64,000 bases of DNA from Lucinisca nassula (lineage: Eukaryota > Mollusca > Bivalvia > Lucinida > Lucinidae): assembly GCA_963580285.1 (NCBI GenBank), contig OY757013.1:130941027-131005026 (forward strand). The letters run 5' to 3'. The notes beneath the pieces are model-generated. The model ran no database searches. It worked only from the letters and a program-made list of their open reading frames with translations, and was not told the origin of the DNA. Position 1 is the stretch's first letter, and every line of letters starts with the position of its first letter. Below are positions 1 to 9,578 of this stretch, in pieces. The position numbers were made by a program, and so were the translations under genes.

Positions 1-95
1 AATGTCTTGACTGCGCAGCTGTACTGATCAGTCTACGCAGATGCGCATGCGCAAACTGACCGTTCGCAAATGATACAGGCAGGTTTTCTCATGAT

Positions 96-336
96 TTGTT
101 TGTTTGATTTGAGACTTAACGTCCCCGTCAACACTGTATAGGTCATTTTGGAGACGCTGCTTCCAATTTTGTGGGTCTTTTACCCGACATTGAGATGAAA
201 TGACACCTAGATCCCTGTCGGCCAATGAAACCAATAGGGTATATAAGCATGGACTCACTCTAAGTACTCGTGTGCGGATTGGTTTCAGCTCTGCGTGAAA
301 GCATCATGCAGCCCATTTATTTCTTCAAGCCCCTCC
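96..336 (-). repeat. SINE-A copy, inverted
   Basis: A copy of the most frequent SINE in the window (about 15 copies). Read on the minus strand it has a head around the words CTTGAAGAAATAGATGGGC and GCAGAGCTGAAACCGA, a body with GTTTCATTGGGCGACAGGG, and a tail GACGGGGACGTTAAAC followed by (CAAA)n. The (TTTG)n tail is at the left. It sits head-to-head with the next copy. No protein is encoded. Confidence 0.85.
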
Positions 337-337
337 G

Positions 338-646
338 CCCCCGCCCATAGGGGCTTGAAGAAATATATGGGCTGCATGATGCTTCCACGCAGAGCTGAAT
401 CCGGCCCGCACACTAGTACTGGTAAACCGCTTAGAGGATCTAAGCCTGTCCAGGAACCGCGGTGCGAGGCGGACCGTCCATGCTAATAAACCCTATTGGT
501 TTCATTGGGCGACAGGGCTTGAGATGTCATTTCATCTCAATGTCGGGTAAAAGTCCCACAAAATTGGAAGCAACGTCTCCAAAATGACCTTTACAGTGTT
601 GACGGGGACGTTAAACCCCAAATCAAACAAACAAACAAATATTCAA
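338..646 (+). repeat. SINE-A copy, full length
   Basis: A full-length SINE-A in the forward direction ending in an (AAAC)n tail. It forms a head-to-head inverted pair with the copy on its left. It is nearly identical to the copy at 54085-54376, sharing unusual variants such as CCGGCCCGCACACTAGTACT and CATGCTAATAAACCC, so both probably descend from one recent source. Confidence 0.9.
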
Positions 647-699
647 GCCCCTATGGGCGGGGGCCGTAGGAGGAAAGTTTGTACATACGCGGTTAACCA

Positions 700-945
700 T
701 GTATGCGCATGTATTCTTTAGTATCAGCGGAAGGGAGAGAATGACCCAAGAAAATATTTCATCATCAATCTCGCTGATCCGGCAGGAACAGAACACTCGA
801 CCTATACTACTGCCGAGGCCGAGATGAATGAAATAGCCGTCACTCAGGCTTTGATCCTCTAAGCGGTTAACCAGTAGTTTCAGCTCTGCGTGGAAGCATC
901 ATGCAGCCCATCTATTTATTCAAGACCCAATGGGCGGGACCCATA
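700..945 (-). repeat. SINE-E fragment followed by SINE-A head fragment
   Basis: Bases ~715-820 match the SINE-E middle (CAGCGGAAGGGAGAGAATGA, also at 34.85 and 38.87 kb). Bases ~855-942 match the head third of SINE-A in inverse orientation. It is a mosaic of broken retroposons. Confidence 0.6.
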
Positions 946-1236
946 TTTCCCTTGTATTTAAACTTTTGTTTTCTCATGACATGGCGCTAATTTAATTTGA
1001 AGATTTTGTTAGGAAACCCAAATTGGGAATCCAAATAAAAAAAATCAGGAAATCCATAAAACAAACTGCGTAACACAAGATATGCACCATCCAGCAAACT
1101 AGAAAAAAAATCTCTATGTTATGGGTAATGAGAGCGCCTTCATGGGAGGCAAATCCTGCAAAAGTATTTTTCTCTCCCATGTCAATAACGGCGGGGTTTA
1201 CTGCAATGATAGAGCGCTTCTTTCATCCGAGAATTA

Positions 1237-1358
1237 CAGATATTTTTCTTATTTCTGCATGAAAACATATGTTGTGGGTACTCATAAGAAGCGTCTTCGC
1301 GAGGCGCTTCTAATGAGTACCCACAACATATATTTGCGTGCAGAATTAATAAGAAATA
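1237..1358. mobile_element. MITE-D hairpin element
   Basis: An inverted repeat centred near 1298 whose arms contain GTTGTGGGTACTCAT and ATGAGTACCCACAAC around a CGAGGCG centre. TTCTTATTTCTGCATGAAAA and its inverse lie outside. The same hairpin recurs about 12 times in the window. No transposase is present, so it is a non-autonomous foldback or MITE-like element. Confidence 0.75.
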
Positions 1359-1474
1359 CAATATTTATTTATTCAGAAATTTTGTCATCATAAACATGTG
1401 ACTTATTCACATAATATGGCTAAACATAAAAGTTCATATGGGCCCCGTCAAGCGATTTTGGTACTTATCGCCTA

Positions 1475-1541
1475 TGCGAGCAGCGAAGGTTCAGGCGAGC
1501 CTGCGCATCCGCGCAGTCTCGCCAGAACCTTCGCTGCTCGC
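1475..1541. repeat. Isolated long hairpin
   Basis: Inverted repeat with arms GCGAGCAGCGAAGGTTC and GAACCTTCGCTGCTCGC, extended inward by GGCGAG/CTCGCC around a CGCGCAG loop. No other copy was recognised in the window. Confidence 0.7.
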
Positions 1542-1800
1542 TCATACAAGCAGTGAATCAAGAGGAACCTTCAGACAGAAAGCCATATCCCTGGTCCCTC
1601 TGAATGGCTTGGCATGCGCAGTTAAAATTTGTCATGACGGAATGCTCGAAGACACAAATTCGCTTGGCGGGGCTCATATAATGAAGGAAACAAGGATTGA
1701 GCATAGGTTTAGCCTATTATTGCTCTCTCATGAAAGTATAAAGTGAAAACAAAATGCCACTGGTGAAAGGTTTAATACCCAGCCAGCAGTCATACAACGT

Positions 1801-1900
1801 GAATTTATTATGAGTGTTGAAGTCAGTTACATGACTACACACTCTAGCAAATCGAATTAACTGCGAAATATAAACGCCATAGGATGGCGCACGAGGACAT
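1801..1900 (-). pseudogene. Reverse transcriptase fragment
   Basis: Read on the minus strand, about 100 bases encode the segment PSYGVYISQLIRFARVCSH, nearly identical to residues in the 7.4-8.4 kb RT on the plus strand. Flanking sequence does not continue the match, so this is a short relic of the same retroelement family. Confidence 0.85.
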
Positions 1901-1988
1901 CGCCGCCCCGATGCCGGCTCACTTATTTGTGCTTGCAATTTATGAAATGTTTGTTTCATAAAATTCATGCAAATTGGTCATTATTATT

Positions 1989-2188
1989 ATTTTATGGTCT
2001 TTTCAAGATAATTTCACTCATATCGAGCCGATCGGTAATCAGAGGTGGGCAAAAACCGGAGTCACCCGGAGTAAAACCACCTGATCTTCCGTTTTAAAAC
2101 TCTGTGTCTCCCATGTGGCCCGAGCAAGGAGTGAGATACCTTAAAATTAATAGTCAGCGCTCTTATCCACTAGCCCACGGAGGCCCGT
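1989..2188 (-). repeat. SINE-T copy with target-site duplication
   Basis: A tRNA-headed SINE read on the minus strand. The head starts at the right with GCCTCCGTGG and an A-box-like segment. The tail (CTTGAAAGGGCCGTAAAAC type) is at the left. Imperfect ~18-bp duplications flank it: CAAATTGGTCATTATTAT at 1970-1987 and CAAATTGATCATTAATAT at 2190-2207, supporting retroposition. Confidence 0.88.
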
Positions 2189-2426
2189 ACAAATTGATCA
2201 TTAATATAATGTTATTAATCAAAATTACTTGATCCGTGACAATTTTATTAATTGACACAATTAAATCAAAGTACTGAAAGTACTGAGGAAAGTTGATTTA
2301 TGAGGAATAATTATTATTATAACAATGTCAGCCGTAGATCAAGCAGTTATCTAGATATTATGTTGACAAGATCCCAGAGGGTTAAATAAAAGTGAAAAAA
2401 AAATGATTCGTCGAATGTTTTGGGTT

Positions 2427-2655
2427 TAACGACAGGTCAACCCGTGTGGTCATTTTTGTCTTCTCCAAGAGAAAGGGTGGGGGGGGGGGAGGAGATAGAA
2501 GAGATGGTAGAGGAGATCAGAGTGAGGAACAGAGTGAATGGAAGTGTAGAAACAGAAGAAATAACAACACTCCCTATCTACCGTTATCTGCTGCAAGGAC
2601 AGCAAGCCTTGCCCAAATGTAAGTCAGTATCAGCTGGACTCCCCAGTGACACAAG
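2427..2655 (-). repeat. SINE-S copy
   Basis: Matches in inverse orientation the element at 23745-24003. Shared landmarks are GCTGCAAGGACAG, ATCAGCTGGAC and a tail TTGACCTGTCGTTAAACCCA. It is interrupted by a G-rich stretch at 2480-2489. The forward reading frame across it is not a gene. Confidence 0.65.
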
Positions 2656-2840
2656 CTACACATCACCTTTGCCTCACCCAACCACCCCCCAACGAAGAAA
2701 AATAATGGAAGAAGGAAAGAAAGATAAACGTGTCTGCTCATTTCTTCATGGTTTCTAAATTAGCTGAGTACATTCTGTGTTTGTCCCATCTGCTAATAAT
2801 CTTACAGAGAAGTTCTCCTAGCGGGTACATGACGTCTTAG

Positions 2841-2873
2841 CAACGTCGCATCAACGTCGCATCAACGTCGCAT
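2841..2873 (+). repeat. 11-bp tandem repeat, three units
   Basis: Three direct copies of CAACGTCGCAT. No wider homology seen. Confidence 0.8.
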
Positions 2874-2937
2874 TGATACGACGATGCACATACGTTGGTT
2901 GTGCGGCCGCTTGGAGCTATGTTCCTTCGGGCGTCGG

Positions 2938-3230
2938 TTTTGTTTGTTTCATTTGAGGTTTAACGCCCCAGTCAACTCTGTAAAGGTCATTTTGGAGACG
3001 TTGCTTCTATTTCTGTGGGACTTTTACCCGACATTGAGATGAGATGGCATCTCAAGCCCTGCCGCCCAATGAAACCAATAGGGTTTATAAGCAAAGACGG
3101 GGCGACTCGCACCGCTTTGCCTGGGCAGGCTTAGATCCTCTTAGCCGTTTACCAGTACTCGTGTGCGGGTCGGTTTCAGCTCTGCACGTGCAGCCAATAT
3201 ATTTCTTCAAGCCCCGATGGGCGGGGGCCG
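2938..3230 (-). repeat. SINE-A copy with perfect 13-bp target duplication
   Basis: Inverse SINE-A bounded by perfect direct repeats CTTCGGGCGTCGG at 2925-2937 and 3231-3243. These define the ends of the element (293 bp) and show it inserted as one unit by target-primed retroposition. Confidence 0.93.
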
Positions 3231-3243
3231 CTTCGGGCGTCGG

Positions 3244-4190
3244 GACATAAAAAGGAGAATAACTTGACGAAAAACAAAAGATAATTTTAAACCATTTGAT
3301 TTAGACATTATAACCCTGATCAGCAAACTGGCGAATGAAAATACATGTACGTTTTATTCGGTCCTAAAAACATTAACGCATAAATGCCAATTGTTTCAAT
3401 ACTGGGACATTCGGAAACAGTTAAGACAGATTAGAGGCCACAGAATGTAGCGTCTGATCGGTGTCTTCACTATTTGCAAAAAGTACGGAATGTGATGTAA
3501 AACACATGTTTTGTAATTAGAGCTCTCGAAAGCAGGTGAATAACTCTGTTCGATGTCGGTCAGTAAAGGGTTGTTTAGTTGGTCAGAAGCGAGCTAACCC
3601 TTTTAACCCTGTAGACCGGTGCAGACGCCGAGGTAGAAATACACTGTATCTATGCAAATCTTGTAGATCCTGATAAGACGGCGCGTAGCTAGCAGTCTCG
3701 CCAGAATCTACATGTACACTTTTTAATTGACACCATGTCAATGAACTAGTCAGAAATCCCTTTCTATAAGAGTATATTTAAAGCGAGAAGAGTCCTGTTC
3801 AGAAACTCAGGGATGAAAGAGTAAAATATAAATATCATCGGAAAGCGCGTAGGAAAATAGTCCCAGAGTATTGTTTTCTTTTCAGAATATGTCTTTCTGT
3901 GCCAATTTATATTCAATCCGTATAAAGTCTCGAAAAATGAAATATTTTGAAAGACGTTCCATGCCTGCAAAGTTATTTTTCAAGAGTTCATCTGGAATAT
4001 TTTATGCAGCGAACGAACAGCGGAAGTGGAGTAACGCGGTCCAGTACCGGAAGTAGAAATGTGTTGACATAGAAACTTGATTTTAAAAATCAACTTTCAA
4101 ACATCGTGATTATTGATTTTTTTACCTCTCTTGACCTCAGTTAATATTGGTTGGTGTTAATACGGATGACCTCCAGTCAATACAGGATAG
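3244..4190. other. No gene recognised
   Basis: Intergenic or downstream-intron DNA on the 3' side of the Ig gene. Weak hairpin-like remnants occur near 3600-3715. I looked for a transmembrane or tail exon of the Ig gene here on the minus strand and could not support one. Confidence 0.5.
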
Positions 4191-4232
4191 TCAATTAATA
4201 ATGTGAGATATTATTAATATACATATACTTAC

Positions 4233-4547
4233 AGTATGGTGTGAACACAACACTACTGCTCACATATCTTGGGATACTATTCTCTTCATGCACTGTGCAC
4301 GTGATATTTAGGGTTGACTCTTCCGAAATGTCGGCTATCATCAGCACGTTATCACTAACCATATATCTGCTGTGATCGGCCACTGGGCTTACTTCAACAC
4401 CGTCCACACTGAAAACGTATCTCAACTTCCAGGGATGTGTCTTTGGCACCGTCGTTGATGTGCTTGAACACCTGACTTTGAGGTAGGTACTTCCCTCTGT
4501 AGCCGGACCACCTACGATCGAAGTGATTTTTGGAATGGTTGGTACTC
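4233..4547 (-). CDS. Ig-superfamily gene, exon 3: C2-like Ig domain
   Basis: A 315-bp phase-1/phase-1 exon on the minus strand. The acceptor ends TGTTTCAG and the donor begins GTAAGTATA. The 105-codon reading frame is an immunoglobulin-like domain: a B-strand cysteine in LKVRCSS, a tryptophan in PWKLRYVFSVDG, a hydrophobic NVLMIADIS segment and an F-strand cysteine in LNITCTVHEE. It joins in frame to exon 2 (4,233-to-12,176 intron of 7.6 kb), giving YKVYILG/VPTIPKIT across the junction. One domain per phase-1 exon is the usual organisation for extracellular Ig genes. The downstream exons (membrane anchor or tail) are missing or outside the window. Likely an adhesion or recognition receptor; no specific orthologue is claimed. 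Confidence 0.82.
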
Positions 4548-4570
4548 CTGAAACAGTTCAATAAAACAAA

Positions 4571-4797
4571 AATAACCCATATGTGCCTAGCGGCACATTT
4601 TTGGGACATGGGCAAACAGTGTAGACACAGAGCAGACAGCACAGACAGCGGCGTTTGATCCGAATCTACACGGTGGGCATAATGTTCGTACATTTTTGTT
4701 AAATTACCAGAAACAAAACTAACCAGGCACCCCTATAATAGGAAATGGATCTCTTAACTCATTATGTGGAATATTCCATTGTCATTATATGGGTTAA
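4571..4797. mobile_element. MITE-B2 copy
   Basis: Terminal sequences AACCCATATGTGCC and ATTATATGGGTTAA are imperfect inverted repeats. The interior carries the GGCAAACAGTGTAGAC core common to several MITE groups here, and GGAATATTCCATTGTCAT near the right end. A second copy is at 5012-5215. It lies just upstream of the acceptor of the Ig C2 exon. Confidence 0.7.
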
Positions 4798-4855
4798 CCT
4801 TCAGGAAAAACGCCCAATAACAAGCATCCCTGCAGGCACCAAACGTTGACTCAAC

Positions 4856-4908
4856 GTTGAACTAACGTTGAAACAACGTTGAAAACGTTGTTTCAACGTT
4901 AGTTCAAC
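4856..4908. repeat. Perfect 53-bp hairpin of ACGTTGAA units
   Basis: Arms of 25 bases are perfectly complementary with a 3-base GAA loop. The arms are built from repeated AACGTTGAA-type words. It sits between two MITE-B2 copies. Confidence 0.9.
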
Positions 4909-5011
4909 TGGATAGAGCTTCAAATTCAAGCGCAAATTAATGCTTGATTGCTGAAGCAAAGATACTAAGTCCATAAAATGATTAACAAAATTTGAGCTCT
5001 TATCCCTCTAA

Positions 5012-5215
5012 TATATGCCTAGTGCCCCCTTTTTGGGACGTTGGCAAACAGTGCAGACCCAGATCAGACGCCACAGAACGAATTGTTTGCTACAGGAGCA
5101 TATATTTTTGTAAAACGTACCGCAAACAACACAAGCCTGACACCACTGTAATTGAAAATGGATCACTCCAAGCTTATTAGGCGGAATATTCCATTGTCAT
5201 AATATTATATGGGTG
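5012..5215. mobile_element. MITE-B2 copy
   Basis: Matches the 4571-4797 element: TATGCCTAGTGCC at the left, GGCAAACAGTGCAGACCC core, and GGAATATTCCATTGTCAT plus TATATGGGT at the right. Confidence 0.68.
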
Positions 5216-5233
5216 ACACAGACGTGACACCGA

Positions 5234-5410
5234 CACTGGAGCGCTGTGGTGCAGTGGTAAAGTATCGGATTTGAGAACAAGAGGTAGCCGGTTCGATCCC
5301 CGCAAGCGTTGTTTCCTTGAGCAAGAGACTCTATCCACATTGCTTCCCAGCCAACAAAAAATGACGGGCCGACTTGCGTGCTAGCTGAGTAAATGGTTCC
5401 ACAATCCTCC
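5234..5410 (+). repeat. SINE-G copy, tRNA-headed
   Basis: The tRNA-like head has GTGGTGCAGTGGTAAAG (A-box region) and GGTTCGATCCC (B box), followed by GTTGTTTCCTTGAGCAAGAG. The same head and body recur at 41935-42165. It is not a tRNA gene, because the acceptor stem does not close and the unit continues into a SINE body. Confidence 0.82.
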
Positions 5411-5895
5411 TGTAGACTTCATTTTGTTTTGTTTTCTTGTTTTGTATTTAATCAGATTAGTAAACATGGAGTATTGTACACCTTATCCAAGTTATAGTTC
5501 TATTCTCTTCTACATTACTAGTAATTTTCTATATATTTCTTGCTAGCTAAATTGTACGCATTCAAGAAATATTGTTATCTTTGCCCCGTAATAATATCAG
5601 TAATGATTATTATTACAATAATGATTACTTTGTGATGCCCAACATCATGCTACACGCATTTCATAGTACAAAACTACATACTGTTTACCTTTTGTATATT
5701 GTATATATTTTGCATATTTCATATGTTGTTGTATAGAACTGTTTATTATGTACATTTCGTACCATAATTTGAGGGCCTCATGGAAGATTAGCTACACATA
5801 TGTGCTAAATGTTGTCACCCTCATTACTTATACTTACTTACTTACTTACTTACTTATTAGTTTACTAAATGTGTTACACTCTATAAATAAGGTCG

Positions 5896-5935
<40 letters not shown>
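5411..5935 (+). repeat. Retroposon tail region with microsatellites
   Basis: AT-rich DNA. Near 5770-5815 it matches a SINE/LINE tail (CATGGAAGATTAGCTACAC, CACCCTCATTACTT) also seen at 42.1 and 50.75 kb. A (TTAC)n run lies at about 5828-5860 and a (TTA)n run at about 5896-5934. No gene. Confidence 0.6.
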
Positions 5936-5937
<2 letters not shown>

Positions 5938-6028
5938 GACGCAGAACGTTGGCACTTCCTAGACTTTGTCCAGCCGATCTGAACACTGGAGCCATCCCGA
6001 TTGACCGGAAGATACTGAATGCAGTGCC

Positions 6029-6163
6029 AAAGTTAACAGTTATCTTTTCCGTCATTTTGGGTCGATTGTTTATCAATCGACCCACAGTTATAAAACGCAG
6101 AAAGTTTTTTCAATTATGAAGTCCACGTGAATATCACTGAATTGCCGGAAAACCAAGTAACTG
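6029..6163. mobile_element. MITE-R copy
   Basis: Inverted ends AACAGTTATCTTTTCCG and CGGAAAACCAAGTAACTGTT enclose the hairpin GGGTCGATTGTTTATCAATCGACCC. A related GGGTCGAC hairpin element is at 10320-10565. Confidence 0.7.
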
Positions 6164-6199
6164 TTATTTATCGAAATAACCTCACTATTCTTATCAATG

Positions 6200-6545
6200 C
6201 GTAAGAGACTTATCTCTAGAATCTGGACTGGAATCATGGGTTGGGGCTTGGCAAAGAGTGTAGACCCAGATCAGACACCGCAGAACGCGGCGTCTGATCA
6301 GGGTCTACACACTTTGCTTACAGTGCAGGAATTTAAGGGTCAGACGCCGAAAAACGCAGCATCAGATCAGGCTTACAATACATGAATTTAAGGGTTAAAC
6401 GAAACACTCTAAGTCCCCGTTCAGGCCCATTTTCCCAATCTACACTACACGACATTAAAAACTGGAATGTATGGGTAAAGTCGAAGTCCAGAACTATTTC
6501 TTCAGCCAGCAACACTCAGACCTGTTCTCTCGTTACAACAAAGCG
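6200..6545. mobile_element. MITE-C copy
   Basis: Contains the palindromic core GATCAGACACCGCAGAACGC / GCGGCGTCTGATC flanked by GTGTAGACC and GGTCTACAC, then AATTTAAGGGTTAAACGAAAC. Matching parts recur at 11515-11700 and 17360-17515. Confidence 0.62.
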
Positions 6546-6637
6546 AGGTTATATATCTGACTATAAAATGATTTCCTTCGAAATAAAATAATCATCCTTA
6601 ACAGAGGAAGAATTCGTTCGAGGAGCATTTTTTTTTC

Positions 6638-6656
6638 GGGGGGGGGGGGGGGGGGG
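6638..6656 (+). repeat. 19-base poly-G tract
   Basis: An uninterrupted G run preceded by a T run and followed by TGGT. Such tracts are prone to sequencing and assembly length error. Confidence 0.9.
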
Positions 6657-7085
6657 TGGTCACTGATTTATAGGTAATCCATGTAACTTATTTATAGAAT
6701 TTTAGCGTAGTGACAAAGGGTTATCTGTAGACTCTGGGCTGGAATCATTGGTTCGGCTTGGCAAACAGCTTTGATTTTAAGCTTAGGAAGTTTCGAAAGA
6801 GGTCCCTTTCCTGAACAATTACTGAACTTATTAGAATTCATCAGAGCCGGAAGGGGTACTATTGATCGACCAAGCTGAATTAACCCATTTTATACTGAAT
6901 GAACCATTTCGATTTAACCTTACAGCTCTCTTGCTAAATCAGCAGACGAAACATTGTTGATATTTTTCTTACATTTCCAAGATGATGACATGATGATTTC
7001 GTGTTTAACGACGCGTCAACCCTCTTTTTGGGTCACAAGCGTCAAGCGGTTAATACTTTTCCAAGAATAACAGTCTTTGGTATCT

Positions 7086-7118
7086 CATGCAAATTGTCTC
7101 CTATAGACAATTTGCATG
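7086..7118. repeat. Perfect hairpin with octamer words
   Basis: Arms CATGCAAATTGTCT and AGACAATTTGCATG around a 5-base CCTAT loop. Each arm contains ATGCAAAT, the classical POU/Oct octamer. Regulatory use is only a possibility. Confidence 0.8.
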
Positions 7119-7340
7119 AAATATCAAATCATGTTTACTGGGGAAAAAATTCATAATGTCGTCTGAAATCGCGTGTTACATTTATTTATAGACAGTAAAC
7201 ATCTGGGTTTTCCGATCTAAAAATAGTTGGTAAATTCATGACACTGCGAGGATTCCCAATATTCACCCCAGATAAGAGGAAGCCTCCTCGTAATCATCCC
7301 GAAAACATACGTTTAAACGCATGAATGTGCGTACCGATTC

Positions 7341-7432
7341 ACCTTAACTCATTATGTGCCAAGGAAATGCTTCTGTTTCTGTCCGCTGCTGAACCTTTAA
7401 AACTATTTTGCATACAGGCAAACTGTGACTCA
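7341..7432 (+). mobile_element. MITE-M left-half fragment
   Basis: Starts TTAACTCATTATGTGCCAAG and runs to GCATACAGGCAAACTGTG, matching the left half of the MITE-M units at 44.8-47.2 kb. It joins directly to the RT remnant and provides the first ~35 codons of the open frame there, so those codons are not part of the RT. Confidence 0.72.
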
Positions 7433-8395
7433 GCATTTTTCACTTCTAAAGAGCATAAGAATTATACACTTTGGTCATGTCAGAAAGTGTGCGATGCCCT
7501 CACCTTTCTACTTGACAATATTTATATTAGATTCGGTACTAAGTTATTTAGACAAATTGTGGGTATTCCGATGGGTACTAATTGCGCACCTCTTGTGGCT
7601 GATCTGTTCTTGTATTGTTATGAAAGAGACTTCATTTTGTCGCTTTCCATTGATAACCAATCTGAAATTATTGAAGCTTTTAGCTCTACTTCTAGATATT
7701 TAGATGATTTATTAAATATTGATAATACCTATTTTGATGGTTTGATCAGTCAGATTTACCCCCTAGAACTTCAGTTAAATAAAGCAAATTCTACTGATAC
7801 CGAGGCCCCGTTTTTGGATTTACATCTGTCTATTGTAGATGGATTTGTTTCGTGCAAAATTTATGATAAACGCGATGACTTTGATTTTGAGATTGTAAAT
7901 TTTCCTTTTTTGGATGGTGATGTTCCTCGTGCGCCATCCTATGGCGTTTATATTTCGCAATTAATTCGATTTGCTAGAGTGTGTAGTCATGCAACTGACT
8001 TCAACACTCGTAATAAATTATTAACGGCTAAACTCCTTAATCAGGGTTATCGGTACCATAAACTACGCAAAGCCTTTTCAAAATTTTATAGACGCCATTC
8101 TGATTTAATTTCAAAATTCAATATTGGACTTAAATCTCTTCTGCAACAAGGTCTATCGGAACCCGAATTTTATGGTGACTTAGCATATAAATTCAGAAAA
8201 ATATATAACCGCAATGACTTCAGCACCCATTTTCGTAAAATCGTTCTTCGATATAAAAAGATTGGGTACAACATGGATATTATACGACAGACTGCATGCA
8301 TGGTAGTTAACCCAATCACGGTTGGCAACTTTACTTCCCTCTTTAATTGCACGCCGGTGGGTCAGGCCTCAGATTCTATGACGGCTCCAACGTAA
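7433..8395 (+). CDS. Reverse transcriptase remnant, 5'-truncated retroelement
   Basis: An open frame of about 320 codons from ~7433 to a TAA at 8393-8395 (the frame extends upstream to an ATG at 7325 only through MITE sequence). It contains RT signatures: VGIPMGTNCAPLVADLF before the active site and the catalytic YLDD box in TSRYLDDLLNID, then AEAPFLDLHL-like and YKFRKI segments. The N-terminal RT part, any endonuclease (GIY-YIG or APE type) and any gag are absent, so it is truncated and not autonomous. The clade cannot be fixed by eye; the GIPMG/YLDD pattern and lack of a linked APE domain would suit a Penelope-like or related RT. A short copy lies at 1801-1900 (-), and its 3' region recurs three times. 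No frameshift over 960 bp suggests a fairly recent insertion. It lies in intron 2 of the Ig gene, antisense to it. Confidence 0.8.
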   Translation, partial: AFFTSKEHKNYTLWSCQKVCDALTFLLDNIYIRFGTKLFRQIVGIPMGTNCAPLVADLFLYCYERDFILSLSIDNQSEIIEAFSSTSRYLDDLLNIDNTYFDGLISQIYPLELQLNKANSTDTEAPFLDLHLSIVDGFVSCKIYDKRDDFDFEIVNFPFLDGDVPRAPSYGVYISQLIRFARVCSHATDFNTRNKLLTAKLLNQGYRYHKLRKAFSKFYRRHSDLISKFNIGLKSLLQQGLSEPEFYGDLAYKFRKIYNRNDFSTHFRKIVLRYKKIGYNMDIIRQTACMVVNPITVGNFTSLFNCTPVGQASDSMTAPT

Positions 8396-8962
8396 AGGCT
8401 TATTGAAAATTAGAGAGATAATGTCGGTTGGTGCCTGATGCTCTGTCTCTGGTCGGGCTCATCGGAGTCTAACTGTTGGTTTTCTTTTGCTCCAGCACTT
8501 CAGTGGTTTCTTGCTGTCGAGTCCTCACCGTTGTCTCACCTCTGTGGTTCTTCGATTTTTGTGTTCACGGAGATGTTGCACTGATGAGTTAGGAGGCCTT
8601 CATGCGGACTGAACAAATTATTTGTCTAAATCGCGACGGAAGTATGGGCGAGGATTGTGGCCACGTAAAATCGATTTAAGCCCCCCAGTGGAAATCTTCC
8701 ACTGACCGTTCCAAGGCGGCTCTTCTGTGGCGATTTATTTATGTTGTTGTTTGTTACTTACTGTGTGTATCACTTGTGTCTTTTGGTTTTGGATGGCCAT
8801 ATGGCCATTTTGTGGGAAAGTAACTGTCCTTATGGCCTTCCTTTGTTTAGGTTTCCATTATGGTCTGGTCACTTAATGTTTGTATTTCTTTCCCTTTGGT
8901 GTCTTTTATGGGTGGAGTAAGTTAATTGTATCAATTCCTGATCTTTGTTTTACTTCTACTTT
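8396..8962 (+). mobile_element. 3' untranslated region of the RT element
   Basis: Directly follows the RT stop codon. Its last ~300 bases recur at 16738-17060 (-), 20748-20860 (+) and 63465-63600 (-), all ending near TTGTATCRATTCCTGATC...CACTTCTA. This identifies the 3' end of the retroelement. Confidence 0.72.
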
Positions 8963-9029
8963 AATCCACAGCTTCCAGTAGTTTCCTTTGACATTGGCAG
9001 TGCTAATAAATTTAGATAAATGTATTGTT

Positions 9030-9376
9030 ATCATGTGTGTGTGTGTGTGTGTGTGTGAATTCGGGTTTAACGTCGCTTTCAACAATTTTTCAGTCATATC
9101 ACGACGGTGTCTGGTTGCGACAGGGAGCTCAATGCTCACGTTTATAGTGCTGCCTCACTGAAGTATCATGTCCCAGACACATTACATGATACCACACCCA
9201 GTCACATTATCCCGACACTGGATCGACCAGTCCTAGCTCTACCCCGTAAATCTGAGTGCCAAACGAGGAGCAGCTAGTACCATTTTTAACGACTTTGGTA
9301 TGTCGCGGCCCGGGATCGAACCCGAGACCTCCCGTTCCCCGGAGCGGACACTCTACCAACTGAGCTATCGGGGTAC
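9030..9376 (-). repeat. SINE-N, tRNA-headed SINE with conserved 3' domain
   Basis: Read on the minus strand, a well preserved tRNA-like head has A box TAGCTCAGTTGGTAGAG and B box GGTTCGATCCC. A ~170-base body follows, then GTGATATGACTGAAAAATTG and the tail GAAAGCGACGTTAAACCC ending in (CA)n. The last block resembles the conserved central/3' domain described in molluscan and fish SINEs (Nin/DC type; from memory, not searched). It is a single full copy in the window. Confidence 0.9.
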
Positions 9377-9389
9377 TGATATCATGTAC

Positions 9390-9578
9390 TTTCTCTCACC
9401 GCTGTGGTTCGAGCCTCGCTCGGGTCACATGTGAGACGCCAAGTTCTGCAACGGAAGGTCAAGTGGTTTTTCTCCGGGTACTCCGGTTTTCGCCCACCTC
9501 TGATTAACGATCGGCTCGATATGAGTGAAATAATCTTGAAAGGGCCGTAAAACCAAAACCAAAAAAAAAAAAAAAACA
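9390..9578 (+). repeat. SINE-T copy, 5'-truncated, with poly-A
   Basis: Begins inside the tRNA-like head (CACCGCTGTGGTTCGAGCCT, B box) and runs to GGGCCGTAAAACCAAAACC plus a 16-A run. It lacks the A box. It follows SINE-N immediately. Confidence 0.85.

Noticed and set aside
2420..2758. 112-residue plus-strand frame
   Set aside because: Covers an inverted SINE-S and a purine-rich stretch; low-complexity composition.
8580..8625. Hammerhead-like words CACTGATGAG...GAAC...TTTGTC in the RT element's 3' region
   Set aside because: CTGATGAG and a stem-III-like ACAAA/TTTGT hairpin followed by C are present, but stem II does not pair next to the core, one A of GAAA is missing and stem I has no complement. 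It is not a supported ribozyme in this copy.
9300..9376. tRNA gene
   Set aside because: The head of SINE-N has good A and B boxes, but it is continuous with a SINE body and tail and lacks a proper acceptor stem. The same applies to the heads of SINE-G, -H and -T.
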